A stretch of DNA of 47,727 bases, from assembly GCA_013115125.1 (NCBI GenBank), contig JABANN010000245.1:1-47727 (forward strand), read 5' to 3'. The position numbers and the translations under genes were made by a program. The notes under the pieces were generated by a model. That model did no database searches and had not been told where the DNA came from. It saw only the letters and a list, made by a program, of their open reading frames with translations. Shown here piece after piece: positions 43,192 to 47,727 of this stretch. This DNA comes from Perkinsus olseni (lineage: Eukaryota; Perkinsozoa; Perkinsida). The stretch's first letter is position 1. Every line of letters starts with the position of its first letter.

Positions 43192-44764
43192 TTATATGGG
43201 CATTCTTTCACTCGAGGCTATCGTGCCCTGATGGGCCAGTCGAGCGGTCCCCTTCTCGGACCACTCCTTCTTAGTAATCATGAGGTGCTGGAAGGAGGAT
43301 AGGCTGCCCAGTATCTACACACCAATTGACGATATTCGAAGCGTCACGCGCCACGAAATTACCGATGCTCCGAGCCATGCCGAAGACCGTCGTTCAGCCT
43401 GGGTTTCCGCTGCCAACAACCGAGCTCTCGCCATCGACGGGATGCTGCTTACGCCTGAGTCGCCACCACTACTCGGCCCAAGGCACCTGACGAAGAGACT
43501 TCCAAATACGCCGGGCCTCCCAAATACTACTGTCGCAATCTTTGAGGCAAGTTCTCGACACAACTCTGTCCGCCGGTGATGGTGATCGACCCGCAGACTC
43601 GCTGCCTCACGTCAACGTCCACTTGCGGGACTACCTCCATAATCATCTTGTGGAGACCTTGGAAGCCCGTCAGATTTACAGGGGACAGCAACGAGGTGCC
43701 AGGCACGGTCCCTCGCGGCAGATGACTCGACAGACGGTTAGCCGCACTTATAAAACCAGATGGATCGAAGAGCAACTCCGGCAAGGCTCGGGCGAAGTCC
43801 TCCGGAGGCCTCAGGGACGCCAAATCGGTGCCGTCGGGGAGAGTGTAGCCCACAGAAGCACTCATGGGGGACCCTACCGGGGAGGGGCAGGGAGAGTTCC
43901 GTCCACTCAGAGTGCCAAAGATCGCTTGGATCTGTTTACCTCTCAATGGCGACGTCGCTAGCCGGGCACAGTACGAGTGCTTAGCATCACGCACCCGTTG
44001 GAGTCGTGCAGCGGATTGGACACTATGAAGATCTCGTAGAGACGAGGCGCCTAGTAGCTTCTCCAAAAGGAAGGCGTCCATGGTATCCCCTCCTACCGGG
44101 TACTCTACTGAGGGTCTCTGCATGACGAAGCCGTCCATCACTGGCACGCAGCTGACCATGCTGGCCCCTACGTCCAATACTAGGCTGCAACTCTGACCGT
44201 GGCTGAATGCCGCCATGGAGGCTCTCCGCGGCATATAGACGGCTGGGCAGTTCAACCGTTCGAAAGCCAACTCCAGGATCTGCGACCGTTGAATGGGGGA
44301 TATGTTGTTAGGGGACACGATAAGCATTGGGGCCGTCGAAGGGGCAGGTAGACCGCCCCGGCCACCGAAACAGAAGCCAGCGATTGCCTCTAGGCCGTCC
44401 ACGTCCATCCGTACTTGCCGTACCCGATGGTCGTAGAAGACGCAAGGCTTCACGCTACCGCAGTTCTGTAGGGTCGAACTGGTGTCATACAGTGACATGC
44501 CGGTAACGTAGCGACGCGCTCCTTGAGGGGGTGTATTCCCGCTAGCCGATTGCAGTGCTCGACAGACACCTGAAGCATGCGTGCAGTCACCCGAGTGACC
44601 CCCCTTTTTCTACTACCTAATACACTCGGTCCCTCAATGGATGGACTATCATCGCCACATATGCCGGCCCGGAAGTTGGCAGCCCCGACGTCTAGCACCA
44701 TCGCTGGTGGCGTTAGCGTAGCGTAGCAGTCATTGTCATACTGATCCGCATGGTCAGCACTCAT
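43192..44764 (-). CDS. Actin-related protein 4 (BAF53-like) chromatin remodelling subunit
   Basis: Four exons (44617-44764, 43531-44521, 43355-43486, 43192-43303) join in phase to 460 aa. The actin fold is clear: VLDVGAANFRAGICGDD with PSVLG, LIVSPNNISP, NCPAVYMPRRASMAAFSHGQ, LVLDVGASMVSCVPVMDGFV, EYPVGGD, SITITGGQS and a C-terminus ERRSSAWLGASVISLSSFQH followed by MITKKEW. The S..V.PV.DG and EYP.GGD segments are closest to Arp4/BAF53 among the Arps I know. Arp4 is shared by INO80, SWR1 and NuA4/SWI-SNF type complexes in the nucleus. The hinge region is expanded with a Ser/Pro-rich insertion (SGRNSPCPSPVGSP). An exon-1 tail choice (donor GTAGTA at 44616) was preferred because it restores phase. 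Confidence 0.88.
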
Positions 44765-44825
44765 ACTGCAGAGGTCCCGAGTTCGATCCCCGCCCAAGGT
44801 ACGACTCAACTCAACAGGAGTAGTG

Positions 44826-46215
44826 TCACTGCAGGAGCTTGTTTTCATGTTCTTCGTCATCATTAATCTTCCGCAGTCGACCGAGTACCACACGGACCGC
44901 TTGGAAGAGTACGATAACTGCTAGGCCGATGAGGAAGGCGAATAGCCTGATACAGCATCACACTAACCACTGCTACAGGCCCGTCAAAAACAATCGTTGG
45001 AAAGGAGAAGAGGATAACTCAGAGGAGAAGATTTATGAGTCAGGCAATAAGAATATGGTCTGAGGATTTCGTGGTTGAACTAGTCGGATTAACACTAGCA
45101 GGACTTCAGCTAGTTGGATCTAGTTTTACGTGGGTTGCGCGGAGTTTATAGTCCGTCCGAGAACATCCTCCACGGGAGTGAGTTGAGTCGCCTCGGAACG
45201 AGCTGGTTGGATTATTGGCTTGAATACCCTCACAAAGTCTAAATCGAATGCTTCACAAGGCACGGGGATACTCCCAAGATGCCTCTAAGAAACTGTGTGA
45301 CTGTCTGCGGTACGGCAAAGATGGTCGACGCCAGTGCCCTCTTGGATATTCACGGACGTTCGAGTGGAAATTTGAGGATCCCCGGACCGACGCTGGGCAG
45401 ACCCTGAGATCACTTCGAACGTGTAGTAATTAATTCTAGCTCAACGTAGCGCGACATACCACAAGTCTGATATCTCCGATGACGGAGGATGCCGACTGTT
45501 ACTACCCAGAGTCACTGAACCCTCGTGCCTTAACCACAGTGTACTCTGTCCTACTGCCATCCGCTCTTGCCGCACCCCTACCAAGGAATAGGACTATGAT
45601 GAGGTAGTAGAATGCCGAGAGAAGCATCATCCGAGGGGCCTACTACTGCCAACCATGCCATGACGCGCCGAACACAACCACAGTCATTGATGACGAACAC
45701 TATCAGTATCATGACGATAACAGTCCCATGATCTTAGCCCGCCTTCTCTGTGCCCTCTCTTCGAGCTTCTTTGAGTAGGAAAAGGTCTTCATGCCGGCTC
45801 CCTTGGCACTCGTCTCGATATCACACTCTCTGAGACGCTCCAACTCCTCTTTGTTGTGACGAAGTTCAGCCAGCAGTGTGGTGATGGTAGGTATCTAAAC
45901 ATCCGTGAAAAGCCATAATCGATCTCCATTCCCACCGAGCGATGGCTGTATATGATATCCTCCTTAGTGCGGTACACTGCCGCTGATAGAGGGTCCTTGG
46001 GCGCCCCCAATCGATCTCTCTCGGCCCGTTTCTGAAACCACCGTTCATAGCGACCCTCCTGGAACCGCTAGTACTACCATTTTAGCGTCTTTAATTTGGG
46101 CTTCTTTTATCGCAGCAGTCTTGCGAGCCTCCCTACCTATGCGTGCCTTATCTCTATCCGATATGTTCTTCTCTCTCAAAGCTCGGACGGCAGCATCATC
46201 GGAAGTAATTGGCAT
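44826..46215 (-). CDS. Small coiled-coil protein with C-terminal membrane anchor
   Basis: Four exons (46078-46215, 45936-46031, 45722-45894, 44826-44946) join in phase to 175 aa. The N-terminal half is charged and helical (RALREKNISDRDKARIGR), then PKDPLSAAVYRTKEDI, then a coiled stretch LLAELRHNKEELERLRE and EERAQRRRAKIMG. One hydrophobic segment follows, LLFAFLIGLAVIVLF, with a short basic/acidic tail. This is the build of a tail-anchored or SNARE-associated membrane protein; I do not recognise the family. The last intron (775 nt) is unusually long and uses a GTTATC donor, so that join is the weakest. Its stop lies 61 bp from the Arp4 start. Confidence 0.6.
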
Positions 46216-46733
46216 GTTTACACTGGTCCGTCGTGGCAAGCGGCTTCGATGATGCTCCGTCACGCGCCGCATAATGTAGCGCACGCCCAGACGCGCCAGT
46301 CCTTGCGTTCACGAAAAGTCCAAAAGCGGGTCGATGTCTGTAGGGTTGAGTTCCACTCGCTAATACGACGACGAGCGCTACTCATCCGAGATGAAGACGT
46401 CAATTATGTCAAAGATGAATACATCCTCGCCGGGAGCTTCTTGGAAGGTCGACGACCTTAGGTCGTTGAGTGCTGCTAGTTGGCCTGCTCCTTTACAATC
46501 CTCGAACCGGATATCCTAGTATTCGCCAGAGGCTCACCGAAAAGAAAGCACAACCAGCGAGAGCCGATCTTGTATTGCAGTACTCGTTCGACTCAGCTGC
46601 CGCGCGACACACTGGCCCGCACTTTAGTTAGGATCTCTTCTCTCCGCTAGCCCCAATCGCCTGGCATCGTCAACTCATCAACACTACAAACAGCACAGGG
46701 TGATTACATCAACAGCACATGATTAACAACAGG
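46216..46733. other. intergenic between two minus-strand genes
   Basis: Open frames here are antisense or short. It probably holds the promoter of the tail-anchored gene; no recognisable element was found. Confidence 0.35.
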
Positions 46734-47658
46734 CTATATCAGGGCGCTGCCGCCGCTCTCGTCCGCAAAGGGGAGGCTCTCATCTGCCCTTCGCCTCCTG
46801 TTCCTCCGACCTCGTGAGATGCTGGGGTCAGGTATCGCGATGGTTCGATCCCTTTCAGGCTCTTTCGCCTCTGATGCAAGCGAAATTCCGTTAATGAACT
46901 CTTCCATGTTATCTGGCAACTCGGCTATGGTCTCTTTCGGGTCGTCCTTTGCGGCGGCGATGATGTCATCATCCGTGCTCAGATGGGGCCCTCGTTCATC
47001 CATGAAAAGGTCCTCCTCTTTCAGCAGATGTTCACAAAAAGCGTGAACAAAATACTTGCTAGCATTGTTAATGCCATAGTATTTGACCGGCCTCGGCAGT
47101 GCTCTATACAAAATCATCACCGCACGATTCAGGGAGGCATCGCTATCGGGCGGCGCGATGATCCTCATCCCGTGACGATAGCTGAGGTTGGCCCAGGAAA
47201 AGAGGGCGCCATCGTCGTACACCGTGGGGAAGAGCCTGGCACGCACTATCAGAAAATTTCAACTCATACAGGTTCACCTATAAGCGTAGCTTCTCTTGAG
47301 CGGCTTCAAAGGAGTAGGAGAATCACTGAACGAGATCTCTCAACAGTCGACACGACCGTTCGCCTTACAACGATGGACAGGTGGCCGAGTACAGTTCCAG
47401 CACGCCCTCTCCCTCCTTGGTGAGACCATACTGGCTCTCAATGAGAAAGCGGACCTCATATTTATCATCGCGAACAGCGCCACCTTCTACCTGCGATCCA
47501 AGAGCATGCGATATCCTTCCAAAACGCGGTTTGCCTGATGTACCCTCAGCTCCTCAACAGGCGGTCTGCGACCGTAGAGGGAAAGATATTGCTCATACCA
47601 ATCGAAGTCGCGGTCGCTCCCAACACCAGCGTCTTCCGGAAACAAGCTGCCCGCCTGC

Positions 47659-47726
<68 letters not shown>

Positions 47727-47727
47727 C
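46734..47727 (-). CDS. Hypothetical protein, partial (5' end beyond window)
   Basis: The last exon (46734 to about 47230) encodes LFPTVYDDGALFSWANLSYR, RPVKYYGINNASKYFVHAF, an acidic stretch and a basic RGRRNRRRR segment before the stop. Upstream exon candidates on the same strand are about 47365-47453 (VRFLIESQYGLTKEGEG and LELYSATCPS) and about 47497-47657 (DFDWYEQYLSLYGRRPP). They are protein-like but their splice phases were not all resolved. A trinucleotide repeat reading as poly-Leu precedes them at the window edge and may be intronic or a repeat tract in the coding region. No family recognised. Confidence 0.5.
47658..47727. repeat. CAA trinucleotide microsatellite
   Basis: About 23 uninterrupted CAA units reaching the right edge of the window. 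Read on the minus strand it gives TTG/TGT/GTT repeats. Confidence 0.97.

Noticed and set aside
44740-44800. Possible tRNA-Met on the plus strand upstream of Arp4
   Set aside because: Only a CAT-containing anticodon-like loop and a B-box-like T-arm are present. The T stem pairs poorly and no matching 5' acceptor stem exists.
1-47727. Spliced-leader RNA gene, CRISPR array, bacterial operon or retroelement
   Set aside because: I looked for the perkinsid-type leader core (TTTTGGCTCAAG), regular direct-repeat/spacer arrays, Shine-Dalgarno-led operons and reverse-transcriptase motifs, and found none.

Overview
The window looks like nuclear DNA of an intron-rich protist. My best guess is an alveolate near Perkinsus, held at moderate confidence. 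The evidence is eukaryotic gene content (CTNNBL1, Arp4, EEF2KMT, a Na+/H+ exchanger, a KNL1-like protein), many short GT-AG introns (mostly about 40-60 nt, in all phases), two eukaryote-type tRNA genes with T-run terminators, and several proteins with no recognisable family. I see no bacterial operons, no CRISPR array and no retrovirus-like element.

Layout. Bases 1-14600 are gene-poor. They hold three paralogous small secreted-protein genes on the minus strand (391-924, 2386-2847, 11364-11873), one long multi-exon coiled-coil gene on the plus strand (about 5220-8732), and an inverted-repeat transposable element (12268-13602) with an apparent 8-bp target-site duplication. From 14601 to 40344 nearly everything reads on the plus strand: CTNNBL1; an orphan gene pair (17834-19792 and 23494-25020) bracketing two glutathione S-transferase paralogues; an NHE-type sodium/proton exchanger; a large KNL1-like gene with a tRNA-Thr(AGT) inside an intron; EEF2KMT; a BRCT-repeat gene whose end touches tRNA-Thr(TGT); a tiny putative mitochondrial gene; an RRM protein; and a PDZ-like membrane-anchored protein. 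From 40668 to the right edge all genes read on the minus strand: a zinc-ribbon protein, a Trf4/TUTase-type nucleotidyltransferase, Arp4, a tail-anchored coiled-coil protein, and a protein cut by the window edge.

The genes are mostly independent housekeeping functions (splicing, chromatin remodelling, eEF2 methylation, chromosome segregation, ion transport, RNA tailing) packed 60-300 bp apart in one direction, with one convergent switch near 40.3-40.7 kb. The novel parts are the secreted family, the orphan pair whose C-terminal half resembles a GT8 glycosyltransferase that has lost its metal-binding DxD, and the tRNA genes embedded in or overlapping protein genes.

Gene models were built by eye from GT-AG sites, reading phase and protein similarity recalled from memory. 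Exon edges given as exact were checked for phase. Those given as approximate were not.
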